In this document: piece by piece, positions 9,162 through 19,296 of the stretch
Position numbering within the stretch: position 1 is the stretch's first letter
Layout: every line of letters begins with the position of its first letter
NCBI GenBank assembly: GCA_001664505.1
Contig: CP011806.1
Location: 167,643-231,642 of the forward strand
Reading direction: 5' to 3'
Length of the DNA stretch: 64,000 nucleotides
From: Acidobacteria bacterium Mor1
GTDB taxonomy: Bacteria; Acidobacteriota; Polarisedimenticolia; Polarisedimenticolales; Polarisedimenticolaceae
Position numbers and translations under genes: made by a program
Notes under the pieces: model-generated
What the model was told of the DNA's origin: nothing
The model's input: only the letters and a program-made list of their open reading frames with translations
Databases searched by the model: none

Positions 9162-10058
9162 CTACTCGAGGAACCGGGGTCCCAGCCGCTCCTCCATCCG
9201 GTCCAACGCTTCGAGGTAGCGGCCGCGGAACACCAGGTCCTGTCCCTCGATCAGGCGCCGGCAGCGACGGATCTCCCGCATCGGATTCACCGCAAGAGGG
9301 TCGCGCTCGGTGTCGATGGCGTTCTCCACCACCTGAAGCGCCATGAATCCGGCGAGAGCCTCCTGGATCGGGGGGCGCCGGCGGAGCAACGCCTGCCCAC
9401 CCAGGGTGTCGATCAGGAATGCCGAGTAGGTGTACTGGGACGAGAAGTTGGGCGGTGCCGGCAGGTTGCCCTCGCAGCTGTCGCCGGACCGGGTCCAGTC
9501 GTAGAGCGCCAGGGTCAGCGGTTCCAGGAACTCCGGGTTATCCCGAATCAGGTCGCGGGTCTCGTAGAGCCGCTCGCCGCCAAGCACCCGGAACAGGTGC
9601 GCAACGTTGCCACGCAGGCGGTCGACGTTCTGCATCAGGCCCTCGACCTCCGGCGGCCGAGCCTCGAGATCGGCGGCGAGCCCGGTGAGCATGGCGAAGG
9701 TGCCCTGGGGTGGCACCGCCCGGGACTGTTCGGCCAACCGGCTGTCGATACGCCGGCAGATCCGCTGGAGCTCCTCGACCGAGCGGCGGCAGTCGGGGGT
9801 CTGATCGAAGGGCCAGGCCGGAGGCGTGCCGAGTAACTCGGTCCACCCCGGGTCGGGGATCAACAACTCCGGCGCGTCCTCGGGCTGAATCGGGTCCGAG
9901 AGGCCGTCGCCTGCTTCGGCGGTCTCCGCCGGGTCCGGGGTCGGCTCGCCGCGGGACAACAGGTACCAGAGCCCGTAGCCCCCGGCCACGACCAGCAGCA
10001 GTAGCAGCGGAGCGAGACGCAGGAAGCGTCCGGAGTCCTTGCGGCGCGCGTCGTTCAT
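9162..10058 (-). CDS. Membrane-anchored protein of unknown function
   Basis: About 298 residues, family not recognised with certainty (the overall plan recalls the DUF3014 group). One N-terminal membrane anchor (LAPLLLLLVVAGGYGLWYLL) is followed by an acidic, proline-rich linker and an alpha-helical soluble domain, probably periplasmic. Two cysteines (in PDCRRSVEELQRICRR) might form a disulfide. I chose ATG 10058 because GAGGGA lies just upstream; the longer frame to 10172 adds an Arg/Pro-rich stretch that does not look coding. It is convergent with the esterase gene, 25 bases away, and divergent from the alpha-2-macroglobulin gene. Confidence 0.65.
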   Translation of the reverse strand: MNDARRKDSGRFLRLAPLLLLLVVAGGYGLWYLLSRGEPTPDPAETAEAGDGLSDPIQPEDAPELLIPDPGWTELLGTPPAWPFDQTPDCRRSVEELQRICRRIDSRLAEQSRAVPPQGTFAMLTGLAADLEARPPEVEGLMQNVDRLRGNVAHLFRVLGGERLYETRDLIRDNPEFLEPLTLALYDWTRSGDSCEGNLPAPPNFSSQYTYSAFLIDTLGGQALLRRRPPIQEALAGFMALQVVENAIDTERDPLAVNPMREIRRCRRLIEGQDLVFRGRYLEALDRMEERLGPRFLE

Positions 10059-10236
10059 CGATCCCTCGGTGCCCCCCGGGTGACGCGGATCCGACGGACG
10101 GATCGATGCGTCGAGACTCGACCATTCTACCCATGGTGTGGGGCGGCGCTTCCCCGATCGCGGATCCGGCACGGAAGATGCTCTATCCAGGGGTGAGATC
10201 TGTCACGATTGGCCGAATCGCGAAGGGAGAGCGCCG

Positions 10237-13200
10237 ATGATTCGATGGAAACGGACTCACGACCGTGACGCCGGGACACAGGTGTGGCCGAGGCGACACG
10301 TCCGAGTGGCGCTGGCCCTGGCGGCACTGCTGTTCGGCGGCGGCGCATGGGCCGAGGAATCCCTGCGGCTGTTGCGGGTCACCCCGTCCGGAGAATCCGC
10401 GGAGGTCGGCCGCCAGATCGTGCTCCAGTTCGATCGGGCGATGGTGCCGTTGGGCCGGATGGACCGGCGCAGCGACGAGGTGCCGGTGCGGATCAGCCCG
10501 GATCCCGGCTGTGCCTGGCGCTGGATCAGTACCTCGGCGCTCTCCTGTGAGCTCTCCGAGGACCGACCGCTGCGTCCGGCGACTCGCTACACCGTGCAGG
10601 TCGCACCCGGATGGGCTGCGCTGGATGGATCGACCCTGCCCGAACAGGTGGTGCATCGCTTCGCCACCCGGCGGCCGGAGGTGAGGCATCACTGGTTCGA
10701 GCGCTGGGAGGGCCCGGGGCAGCCGGTGGTGCGTTTGACCTTCAATCAGCCGGTCGATGAGGAGAGCCTTCCCGAAGGGGTGGTGTTCGAAACCGGCGGC
10801 AACCGGGTCCGCTGCCTGGTCGAGCGCGTGGAAGGTTCCGATACCTCCTTCCGGGTGCGCCCCGAGACTCCACTTGCAATCGACCGTCGCTACGATCTGC
10901 GCACCCTGCCGGGAATCCTGTCCCGGGAAGGGGAGTTGCCGAGCGACGACGAGGAGAACCTGGCCCGCTTCAGTACCTTCCCCGAGTTCCGTTTTCTCGG
11001 TATCTCCTGCCGGAACAAGGGGCGCTCCAGCAGGATGTTCCTCGATCAGGGAGACCTGGAGAAGCGCCGCTGTGATCCGTTGAGCGGGGTCGAACTACTC
11101 TTCAGCGCGCCGCCGACGCTGGAAACGCTGCGAACCGGCCTCGGCGTCGATCCGGACCTTACCGGAGGCGAAGACCGGGATCCCTGGGCCGGGATGCACC
11201 TGGGGTCGTCGCTCTACGGGATCCGCCGCGACCACGAGTACGGGATCTACCTCCCGCAGGTCCTGCGGGCCGACGAACTCTATCGTCTGCGAGCCGCAGC
11301 GGGAGCGCTTCAGGATGAATTCGGTCGCGGTCTCGCCGGCGGGATGGACTTCGTCTTCCGCACCAACAACCGCCGCCCGCGCCTGCGGCTGAACCACACC
11401 GTCTCGGTGCTGGAATCCGATGTCGAGACCCACCTGCCGGTGGTGGTCACGAACCTCGCGCAGCTTCATCTCAAACACCGGGTGCACACCGTCGACGGTA
11501 CCGGGCCCTGGCTTGAAGGGGACCGTGAGCTGCCCGAGGTACGCAACGTCGCCTATCGACACCCGATAAAGGTGCGGGAACTCCTGGGTGAAGGGGGCGG
11601 TGCGGTGACCGGGCGGATTCGCTCGACGCCGAAAACCGACGGCTCCCGGCACGAGGGGCAGTGGTTCTTCACCCAGGTCACCCCCTTCCAGGTTCACGTC
11701 AAGCTCGGCCATTACAACTCGCTGGTCTGGGTCACCGACATGCAGACCGGCAAACCGGTGTCCGGTGCACGGGTCGAGTTGATGAGGGCGCCGCTGTCGA
11801 CCCTCCAGGGTATGGAGCCGGTCGGCTTCGAGGCGGTCACCGACGATCAGGGTTTCGCGATCCTGGCCGGAACGGAGCAGATCGATCCGGAGCGGCTCTA
11901 CCTGCGCTACTGGAAACAGCACTCCGACGCCCATCTGTTCGTCCAGGTGACCCGGGACCGCTCGATGGCGTTGCTGCCTCTCGGCAACGACTTCCGGGTG
12001 CGTGGCCAGGGCGTGGGGGAGAGCTGGATTCCCGAGAACGCCGCCAAGCGCCACGGCCATATCGAGGCCTGGGGCTTCACCGCCCAGGGGGTCTATCGGG
12101 CCGGCGATACCCTGCAGTACAAGCTTTACGTTCGCGAGGAGGGCAACGAGACCCTGAGGCCGGCGCTTCCCGGCAACTACTCCCTGACGATCCGCGATCC
12201 TCTGGGTAAACCGGTGCAGCAGCGGGACGATCTGGTGCTGGACCCCTTCGGCAGCCTGTCCGGTGAGTTGAAGCTGCCCGAGAGCGCGACCCTCGGCTGG
12301 TACGTCTTCGAACTGAGCGCGGACTACACCGACGACCGCTCCTGGCAACCGCTGCGGGTGTTGGTCACCGACTTCACCCCGTCGCCGTTCAAGGTCCATG
12401 GGGATCTCGACGGAGAGCGCTACCAGGCGGGAGACCGGGTTCGGGTCGACACCTCGGCCGCGCTCCATGCCGGCGGCCCCTACGTTGATGCTCCGACCCG
12501 GGTCACCGCCCAGGTGCGGGCTTCCGCCTTCGAGGTCGACGACCCGCGGGCCGAGGGGTTCTTCTTCGACACCGGCTACTCCCGTCCCGAGACCGTGCAT
12601 CGCAGCGAAGGCCGGCTCGATGGGCAGGGCCGGGTCATGACCGAGTTCGAGGTGCGCACCGATGCGGTCATCTTCGGCACCCTGACCGTCGAGAGTGCGG
12701 TGCGGGACGACCGCGGCAAGTACGTGACCTCCCGCAGCCAGGCCCGCTACGCGGCCCGGGACCGCTTCCCGGGGTTACGGCAGCAGGACTGGGTGCTGCA
12801 GGCCGGGACTCCGGCGGAGGTCGATGTGCTGGTCGCCGACGCCGCGGGCGCCCTGGTCGAGGGCCATCCGGTCGAGGTGATCGTCGAACACCGGGAGACC
12901 AAGGCGGCGCGGGTCAAGGGAGCGGGTAACGCCTATACCACCCGCTACGAACACCGCTGGGTCGAGGCGGATCGTTGCGATCTGACCTCTGCGGCCGAGG
13001 CCGTTGAGTGCCGTTTCACTCCCGACGGGCCCGGCTACTACCGCATTAGCGCCAGCCTCGAAGACAGCGACGGTCACGGGGTGAAGTCGGTGCTGCACCG
13101 CTGGGCGGCCGGGAGTGGCTACGTACTGTGGGAAGAGCGCCCGGGACACCATCTCGATGTGCTGCCCGAGGCCGGGTCGCTGAAGGTCGGGGATACCGCC

Positions 13201-15981
13201 CGCTATCTGGTCAAGAACCCCTTCCCCGGCGCCACCGCGTTGATCTCTGTCGAACGCTACGGCGTCATCGATCACTGGACCCAGGTCCTCGAGGACAGCA
13301 CGGCGGTGATCGAGGTCCCGATCAAGAAGGACTATTTGCCCGGCTTCTACCTGTCGGTGGTGGTGGTCTCGCCGCGAGTGACGGATGCGCCGGCGGATGG
13401 GAACGTCGACCTGGGCAAACCCGCCTTCCGCATCGGCTACGCCCGTACCGAGGTGCGGGATCCTTTCAAGGAGTTGGCCATCGAGGCCCGGGCCGACCGG
13501 GAGGTCTACAAGCCCGGGGAGGAGGTCACCGTCGAGATCGAGGCCTCACCGCGACGGGGTAACCGGGAGCCGGTGCAGCTGGCGGTGGCGGTCCTGGACG
13601 AGGCGGTGCTCGACCTTGTGGCCGGCGGCACAGACAGCTTCGATCCCTACCGCAACTTCTACGAGCTGCGGGCGTTGGACCTCTGGAACTACAACACGTT
13701 GTTGCGGCTGATCGGGATCCAGAAGTTCGAGCAGAAGGGCGCCAACCCGGGCGGCGGCGGCGGTCCCGATCCGTCGATGCGCAGCGACTTCCGCTTCGTC
13801 GCCTACTGGAACCCGGCGGTCGAGGTCGACGCCGAGGGCAAGACCGTGGTGCGCTTCGAGGTTCCCGACAACCTGACGGGGTGGCGTGTGCTGGTCGTCG
13901 GCGCCACGGCGAGCGATCGCTTCGGGTTGGGGCAGGGGAGCTTCAAGGTCAACCGTCCGACGGAGATTCGTCCGGCGCTGCCCAATCAGGTCTCCGAAGG
14001 GGATCGCTTTACCGCCCGTTTCACGGTGATGAACCGTACCGAAGCCGAACGCGAGATCGAGGTGCGCGCCGAGGCTCGCGGTGCGGTGACGGAACCGGCC
14101 TCGATCACCCGAGAGACGCTGGTCGCCGCACCCTACAAACGGTACGACGTTTCGCTGTCGGTCGCGGCGGGGGAGCGGGAAGGAGAGATCGAGTTCTCGG
14201 TCACCGCCGGAGATTCCCTCGACGCCGACGGACTGGTGGCCACCGTTCCGGTGTTGCCGGCTCACTCCATCGACACCGGAGCCAGCTACGGCACGACCGT
14301 CGAGGAGCAGGTGCTCGAGGCGGTTCGGTATCCCGACGGCATCCGCACCGATGTGGGGTCGCTGCAGGTGGAGCTGAGTCCCACGGTGATCAGCGGCGTC
14401 GAAGGAGCCTTCGACTACATCCGCCGCTATCCCTACCACTGTTGGGAGCAGAAGCTGACCAAGGGGGTGATGGCGGCGCACTACCGGTCGCTGCGTGAAT
14501 ACCTGCCCCCGGACTTCGTTTGGGTAGGCGGGGATGATCTGACCCAGAAGACCCTGGACCTGGCGGCCGATCATCAGACTCCAGGCGGGGGCATGGCCTA
14601 CTACGTGGCGGAAGATCGCTACGCCAGCGCCTACCTCAGCGCCTACACGGCACTGGCCTTCGGCTGGCTGGAAGAACGGGGGTACACCGTGCCGCCGGGG
14701 GTCACCGAGAAGCTCCACGACTATCTGCTGCGGCTGTTGCGTAGGGATGTGTTTCCGGGTTTCTACTCCGCGGGCATGTCCTCGACGGTTCGGGCGGTGG
14801 CCCTGGCGGCGCTGGCGCCCACGGGCAAGCTGACCCTGGACGATCTGCGGCGCTATCGCCATCACGCCGACCGAATGGACCTCTTCGGCAAGGCCCATTA
14901 CCTGCAGGCGCTGCAGGCTCTGAACGACGAACCCTTCGCCACCCGGCTTCAGGATCAGATCCTGTCCCACGCCAACGAGACCGGCGGCAAGCTCACGCTG
15001 CAGGAGCAACTGGACAACGGCTACGCCCGAATCCTGCACAGCTCCAACCGCACCCAGTGCGCCGTGCTGAGCGCGCTTGCCCGGCGTCCTGTCGAGGCCT
15101 TACGCGAGGCGGGCGCCGACGGCATCCCGTTCAAGATGGTGAAGGCGTTGGTCGCCGCGCGGTCTGCCCGGGACCGCTGGGAGAACACCCAGGAGAACGT
15201 CTTCTGCATGAACGCGCTGGTGGACTATTCCCGTGCCTTCGAGCAGGTCGATCCCAAGTACCGGGTGCGGGTCAAGCTAGGGAAGAAGTCCCTCGGCAGG
15301 GCGTCCCTCGAGGGTTACCGCGGGGCTTCGGTGCAGTTCGAGCGCCCGATCCGTGACGGGGATGCCGGTCGGGAAACGGAACTGCAGATCGAGCGCAAGG
15401 GCCGGGGGCGGCTGTATTACGCCCTGCGGATGCAGTACGCGCTGAAGAACCCGCCCAGGGATCCGGTGATGGCGGGAGTCGAGGTTCACCGGGAGTACAG
15501 CGTCGAACGGGACGGGCGCTGGATCCTGCTGGACGATTCCGCCGAGGTGGCCCGGGGCGAGCTGGTTCGGGTGGACCTCTACGTCTCCCTTCCTGCGCCG
15601 AGGCACTTCCTCGTGGTGGATGACCCGATTCCGGGAGGCCTGGAACCGGTCAACCGTGACCTGGCCACCGCATCACAGTTCGACGCCGACAAGGCTGAAG
15701 AGCACTACCCGTCCGACGCGTTCTTCTACCGTCACGACGACTGGTGCTTCTACGAGTCCACTCGGTGGAGTTTCTACCACCGGGAGCTGGGCCATGACCG
15801 GGCGGTCTTCTACTCGGACTACCTGCCGGCGGGCCGCTACCACCTGTCCTATGTCGCCCAGGCGATCGCTCCCGGTAGCTTCCGGGCGATGCCGACCCAC
15901 GCCGAGGAGATGTACGCTCCCGACGTCTACGGTAAGGGCCCGCTCAGGACCCTCGAAGTGGTCGAGGGAGGTGCACGATGA
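10237..15981 (+). CDS. yfhM: Bacterial alpha-2-macroglobulin (YfhM-like)
   Basis: Very large secreted protein (about 1914 residues) of the bacterial alpha-2-macroglobulin family, thought to trap proteases in the periplasm. Signal peptide about residues 25-50 (VALALAALLFGGGAWA). N-terminal beta-sandwich macroglobulin domains follow, with an MG/A2M domain around HHWFERWEGPG. The thioester motif is intact: CWEQ with Cys about 1402 (base 14440), inside the alpha/alpha thioester domain (YPYHCWEQKLTKG). The receptor-binding-like domain is C-terminal. ATG 10237 is preceded by AAGGGAGA; the frame extends upstream but without signal. The stop overlaps the start of pbpC, the classic alpha-2-macroglobulin/PBP1C pairing. 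Confidence 0.93.
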   Translation: MIRWKRTHDRDAGTQVWPRRHVRVALALAALLFGGGAWAEESLRLLRVTPSGESAEVGRQIVLQFDRAMVPLGRMDRRSDEVPVRISPDPGCAWRWISTSALSCELSEDRPLRPATRYTVQVAPGWAALDGSTLPEQVVHRFATRRPEVRHHWFERWEGPGQPVVRLTFNQPVDEESLPEGVVFETGGNRVRCLVERVEGSDTSFRVRPETPLAIDRRYDLRTLPGILSREGELPSDDEENLARFSTFPEFRFLGISCRNKGRSSRMFLDQGDLEKRRCDPLSGVELLFSAPPTLETLRTGLGVDPDLTGGEDRDPWAGMHLGSSLYGIRRDHEYGIYLPQVLRADELYRLRAAAGALQDEFGRGLAGGMDFVFRTNNRRPRLRLNHTVSVLESDVETHLPVVVTNLAQLHLKHRVHTVDGTGPWLEGDRELPEVRNVAYRHPIKVRELLGEGGGAVTGRIRSTPKTDGSRHEGQWFFTQVTPFQVHVKLGHYNSLVWVTDMQTGKPVSGARVELMRAPLSTLQGMEPVGFEAVTDDQGFAILAGTEQIDPERLYLRYWKQHSDAHLFVQVTRDRSMALLPLGNDFRVRGQGVGESWIPENAAKRHGHIEAWGFTAQGVYRAGDTLQYKLYVREEGNETLRPALPGNYSLTIRDPLGKPVQQRDDLVLDPFGSLSGELKLPESATLGWYVFELSADYTDDRSWQPLRVLVTDFTPSPFKVHGDLDGERYQAGDRVRVDTSAALHAGGPYVDAPTRVTAQVRASAFEVDDPRAEGFFFDTGYSRPETVHRSEGRLDGQGRVMTEFEVRTDAVIFGTLTVESAVRDDRGKYVTSRSQARYAARDRFPGLRQQDWVLQAGTPAEVDVLVADAAGALVEGHPVEVIVEHRETKAARVKGAGNAYTTRYEHRWVEADRCDLTSAAEAVECRFTPDGPGYYRISASLEDSDGHGVKSVLHRWAAGSGYVLWEERPGHHLDVLPEAGSLKVGDTARYLVKNPFPGATALISVERYGVIDHWTQVLEDSTAVIEVPIKKDYLPGFYLSVVVVSPRVTDAPADGNVDLGKPAFRIGYARTEVRDPFKELAIEARADREVYKPGEEVTVEIEASPRRGNREPVQLAVAVLDEAVLDLVAGGTDSFDPYRNFYELRALDLWNYNTLLRLIGIQKFEQKGANPGGGGGPDPSMRSDFRFVAYWNPAVEVDAEGKTVVRFEVPDNLTGWRVLVVGATASDRFGLGQGSFKVNRPTEIRPALPNQVSEGDRFTARFTVMNRTEAEREIEVRAEARGAVTEPASITRETLVAAPYKRYDVSLSVAAGEREGEIEFSVTAGDSLDADGLVATVPVLPAHSIDTGASYGTTVEEQVLEAVRYPDGIRTDVGSLQVELSPTVISGVEGAFDYIRRYPYHCWEQKLTKGVMAAHYRSLREYLPPDFVWVGGDDLTQKTLDLAADHQTPGGGMAYYVAEDRYASAYLSAYTALAFGWLEERGYTVPPGVTEKLHDYLLRLLRRDVFPGFYSAGMSSTVRAVALAALAPTGKLTLDDLRRYRHHADRMDLFGKAHYLQALQALNDEPFATRLQDQILSHANETGGKLTLQEQLDNGYARILHSSNRTQCAVLSALARRPVEALREAGADGIPFKMVKALVAARSARDRWENTQENVFCMNALVDYSRAFEQVDPKYRVRVKLGKKSLGRASLEGYRGASVQFERPIRDGDAGRETELQIERKGRGRLYYALRMQYALKNPPRDPVMAGVEVHREYSVERDGRWILLDDSAEVARGELVRVDLYVSLPAPRHFLVVDDPIPGGLEPVNRDLATASQFDADKAEEHYPSDAFFYRHDDWCFYESTRWSFYHRELGHDRAVFYSDYLPAGRYHLSYVAQAIAPGSFRAMPTHAEEMYAPDVYGKGPLRTLEVVEGGAR

Positions 15982-18209
15982 AGATCCGCGGCAACGAGCT
16001 TCGTCGACTTCTCCACTTCGCCGGGATCGGCTGCGCCGGTTTCCTGCTGCTGTTCATCCTGGCGACCTGGGTGTCGATTCATCCGGCGCCCCGTCAGCTT
16101 CCGGGCCCGGCCGGGAGCGCGACCCATCCGATCGTCGAGGCCCGGGACGGCCGGCGCCTCTCGTCGACCTACGAGAACCGCTGGAACGTCCACGACGTGG
16201 TGCCGCTCTACGCGGTGCCGGACACGCTGCGCCAGGCGTTCCTGGTCGCCGAGGATCGGCGCTTCTACGAGCACAACGGTCCCGACTGGCAGGCCCGCTT
16301 CTCGGCAGCCTGGCAGAACGTGATGGCCGGCGGCCCGGTGCGGGGCGCCAGCACCATCACCGAACAGAGTGCGCGGATTCTGAACCCGCGCACCCGCAGC
16401 GTCTGGGCCCGCTGGCTGGAGGGCTTCGAGGCTAGGCGTCTGGAGCGCCGCTTCGGCAAGGGGGCGATCCTCGAGTTCTATCTGAACCAGGTGCCCTTCG
16501 GTGGGCAGCGCCGCGGGGTGGTCCAGGCGGCCCGCTACTACTTCGATCGGGACCTCGAGACCTTGAGCGTCAAGGAGATGCTGACCCTGGCGGTGCTGGT
16601 GCGCAGTCCCTCCCGGCTCGATCCACGGAAACAGCATCCGACCCTGGATCCGACCATCAAACGGTTGGCCGACGCCATGCGTGAGCGGGGGCTGCTCGAC
16701 GAAGCGGGATACCGGGCCGCCATCGAGCCGCAGCTGGTCACCCGGGAGCATGAGCTGGAGCTGGAGGCGCCGCATTTCGTGCGCCGGGCGCTGGACCAGC
16801 GGGAAGAGCACGCAGGGGCGGTGCGGTCGACCCTGGACGTGCCCCTGCAGCGGGAGGTCGCCGGCCTGCTGCAGCATCAGGTGGAGCTGTTGAAGCCCCG
16901 GGGCGTGACTGACGGCGCGGTGCTGGTCGTGGATCATCGACGGGACGAGGTGCTCGCCTGGGTCAACGCCGAGGGGGTGGGGCGCGCCGAAGATACCCGC
17001 GACATCGACGCCGTATTGACGCCGAGACAGCCGGGCTCGACGTTGAAGCCGTTCGTCTACGCCATGGCGTTGGAGCAAGGCTGGACCGCCGCGACGTTGA
17101 TCGACGACAGCCCCCTCGAATCGGCGGTGGGCAACGGGCTTCACGCCTTCCGCAACTACAGCCGGAGCTACCACGGGCCGCTGCGCCTGCGATCGGCACT
17201 GGCCAGCTCGCTGAACGTGCCGGCGGTGCGTGCCCTGGGGCAGGTCGGCACGGCGCCCCTGCTCGAGCGTTTGCGCGAGGCGGGGTTTCGGTCGCTGACC
17301 GAAGGGCCCGAGGTCTACGGCGACGGCCTGGCTCTGGGCAACGGTGAGGTCACGCTGCGGGAACTGGTCGAGGCCTACGCGACCCTGGCTCGCGGCGGCA
17401 TCTGGCGTCCGCTGCGGGAGGTCGGAGATCGCGACTCCCGGGCGGCCGAAACCCGGGAGGTGTTCGATCCGGCGGTGGCGTCGTTGATCGGCCACATCCT
17501 GTCGGATCCCGACGCCCGCAGCCTGGAGTTCGGGCAGGGGGGCGTGCTGGACTTCCCGGTGCAGACCGCGGTCAAGACCGGTACCTCCAACGACTATCGG
17601 GACGCCTGGGCGATCGGGTTCTCCGACCGGCACACCGTTGGTGTCTGGTTGGGCAACCTGGACCGCCAGGAGATGCGCGGGGTCACCGGTTCGATCGGGC
17701 CTGCACTGGTGCTGCGCGGTGTCTTCGCCGAGTTGCGCCGCCGTGACGGCGAGGCGGGGCTGCCGCTGGACCGGCAGCTGGTGGAGCGCAAGATATGTCG
17801 GCATAGCGGCCGCCCGCCGGGGCGGGGATGTTCCGTGATGACCGAGTACTTCCGGGAAGATCACGCGCCTCACCGCGAGTGCGGACTCCACGGCGACCAG
17901 CGCCACGCAGGCGCGGCCCGGCGCCCGAAGTTCCCGAGGGTGGCCCGGCCGACCCAGGGCATGCACGTCGCCATGGACCCGCGTATTCCCGACGAGCTCG
18001 AGGCGCTGCCCCTGGAGCTGGAAGAGCCGACCCCCGGAGCCCGGATCGTCTGGTACGTCGACCGCAAGGCGGTGGCCCGCACGAGTGGCGACGAGGGGGG
18101 CTACTCCTGGCCGTTGACTCCGGGGGAGCACGAGGTCTACGCCCGGGTGCGGATGCCCGGGGAGCGTCGAGCGGTCGAGACGCCGCGGGTCACCTTCAGG
18201 GTCAAGTAG
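15978..18209 (+). CDS. pbpC: Penicillin-binding protein 1C
   Basis: Bifunctional peptidoglycan glycosyltransferase/transpeptidase-type protein, 743 residues, close to E. coli PbpC in size. After a membrane anchor (about 13-33) comes a GT51 domain with AEDRRFYEHNGPDW (catalytic Glu about 92) and GASTITEQ. The penicillin-binding domain has SxxK at Ser354-Lys357 (GSTLKPF), SxN at 411-413 (SLN) and KTG at 533-535. A C-terminal BiPBP_C-type beta domain (about 650-743) is typical of PBP1C. It overlaps the alpha-2-macroglobulin gene by 4 bases (ATGA); the pair is thought to link wall repair with protease defence. Confidence 0.95.
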   Translation: MKIRGNELRRLLHFAGIGCAGFLLLFILATWVSIHPAPRQLPGPAGSATHPIVEARDGRRLSSTYENRWNVHDVVPLYAVPDTLRQAFLVAEDRRFYEHNGPDWQARFSAAWQNVMAGGPVRGASTITEQSARILNPRTRSVWARWLEGFEARRLERRFGKGAILEFYLNQVPFGGQRRGVVQAARYYFDRDLETLSVKEMLTLAVLVRSPSRLDPRKQHPTLDPTIKRLADAMRERGLLDEAGYRAAIEPQLVTREHELELEAPHFVRRALDQREEHAGAVRSTLDVPLQREVAGLLQHQVELLKPRGVTDGAVLVVDHRRDEVLAWVNAEGVGRAEDTRDIDAVLTPRQPGSTLKPFVYAMALEQGWTAATLIDDSPLESAVGNGLHAFRNYSRSYHGPLRLRSALASSLNVPAVRALGQVGTAPLLERLREAGFRSLTEGPEVYGDGLALGNGEVTLRELVEAYATLARGGIWRPLREVGDRDSRAAETREVFDPAVASLIGHILSDPDARSLEFGQGGVLDFPVQTAVKTGTSNDYRDAWAIGFSDRHTVGVWLGNLDRQEMRGVTGSIGPALVLRGVFAELRRRDGEAGLPLDRQLVERKICRHSGRPPGRGCSVMTEYFREDHAPHRECGLHGDQRHAGAARRPKFPRVARPTQGMHVAMDPRIPDELEALPLELEEPTPGARIVWYVDRKAVARTSGDEGGYSWPLTPGEHEVYARVRMPGERRAVETPRVTFRVK

Positions 18210-18262
18210 GCGCCCGGCCACAGGGGCTGCAGGATTCGGAGGTCATGTCATGATGTGCGCTC

Positions 18263-19255
18263 ATGACCGTCGATCCGATCTTCCGTCCCTCCTGGTGGCT
18301 GCGCAGTCCGCACCTGCAGACCATCCTGGGCAGCAGCGACTTCCGCAAGAAGCGGGTGTTGCGCCGCCGGGCACCCCTGGACCCGGGGGCCGAGGCGCAC
18401 TTGCTGGAGTGCCGGGACGGCATTCGTCTCAAGGGCTTCCTCAACGAGGCGAACGGCAGCTGTAGGGGCACCGTGGTCCTGCTGCATGGCTGGGAGGGGA
18501 CCGAGGTCTCCAACTACATGCTGAGCTGCGGGACCCTCCTGCGGGATCGGGGCTACCGGATCTTCCGTCTCCTGTTCCGGGATCACGGCGGGACTCATGA
18601 ACTGAACCGGGAGCTCTTTCACTCCTGCCGGCTCGGCGAGGTCATCGACGGCGTGGAGCAGGCGCTGGAGCGGTTCGGACAGGGGCCGCGTTTCGTCGTC
18701 GGGTTTTCTCTCGGCGGCAACTTCGCCTTGCGGGTCGCGGCCGACGCCGGCACCCGGATCGGGCTCGAACAGGTGGTGGCGGTGAATCCGGTGGTGCATC
18801 CGCCGACCACCCTGATCGCCCTCGAGAACGGGCCCTCGTTCTACGAACGCTACTACGTCGAGAAGTGGCGCCGGTCCCTGCGGCGCAAGTCGGAGCTGTT
18901 CCCGGATCTGTTCCCCTTCGACGAGATCGCGCCGATGACCTCGCTCAACGAGATGACCGAGGCGCTGGTCAGCCGGTTCGGGGACTTCCCCAGCGCCGAC
19001 GCCTACTTCCGCGGCTACTCGATCGCCGGCGACCGCCTGGCGGCCCTCGACGTGCCCGCCCGGATCATCACCTCCCGGGACGACCCGGTCATTCCCGTCG
19101 GTGACTTTGCGCCTCTGGGAGAGCACCCGCGGATCGACCTGGACATCCAGGACCGGGGCGGCCACGTGGCGTTCTTGCAAAACGGGGCGATGGAGAGTTG
19201 GATCGACCCTCGCATCGCCTCGATCCTGGACGACGTGGCGGTCGCGCCACGTTAG
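18263..19255 (+). CDS. YheT-family alpha/beta hydrolase
   Basis: Alpha/beta hydrolase of the YheT/EMB8 group, 330 residues. The family signature WWLRSPHLQTILGS is at the N-terminus (10-23). Oxyanion region VVLLHGWEG, nucleophile GFSLGGN (Ser about 149), probable acid in SRDDPVIP (about 274) and base in GGHVAFL (about 308). No signal peptide. ATG at 18263 lies 53 bases after pbpC. Members are esterases with poorly defined lipid-like substrates. Confidence 0.88.
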   Translation: MTVDPIFRPSWWLRSPHLQTILGSSDFRKKRVLRRRAPLDPGAEAHLLECRDGIRLKGFLNEANGSCRGTVVLLHGWEGTEVSNYMLSCGTLLRDRGYRIFRLLFRDHGGTHELNRELFHSCRLGEVIDGVEQALERFGQGPRFVVGFSLGGNFALRVAADAGTRIGLEQVVAVNPVVHPPTTLIALENGPSFYERYYVEKWRRSLRRKSELFPDLFPFDEIAPMTSLNEMTEALVSRFGDFPSADAYFRGYSIAGDRLAALDVPARIITSRDDPVIPVGDFAPLGEHPRIDLDIQDRGGHVAFLQNGAMESWIDPRIASILDDVAVAPR

Positions 19256-19296
19256 AATAGGGATCCGCGATCGCTGCCATTCTCGGAGGAGTCCAT

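Noticed and set aside
15927-18221. Long minus-strand open frame antisense to pbpC
   Set aside because: Shadow of a GC-rich gene; no motifs, and the plus-strand protein has every PBP1C catalytic element.
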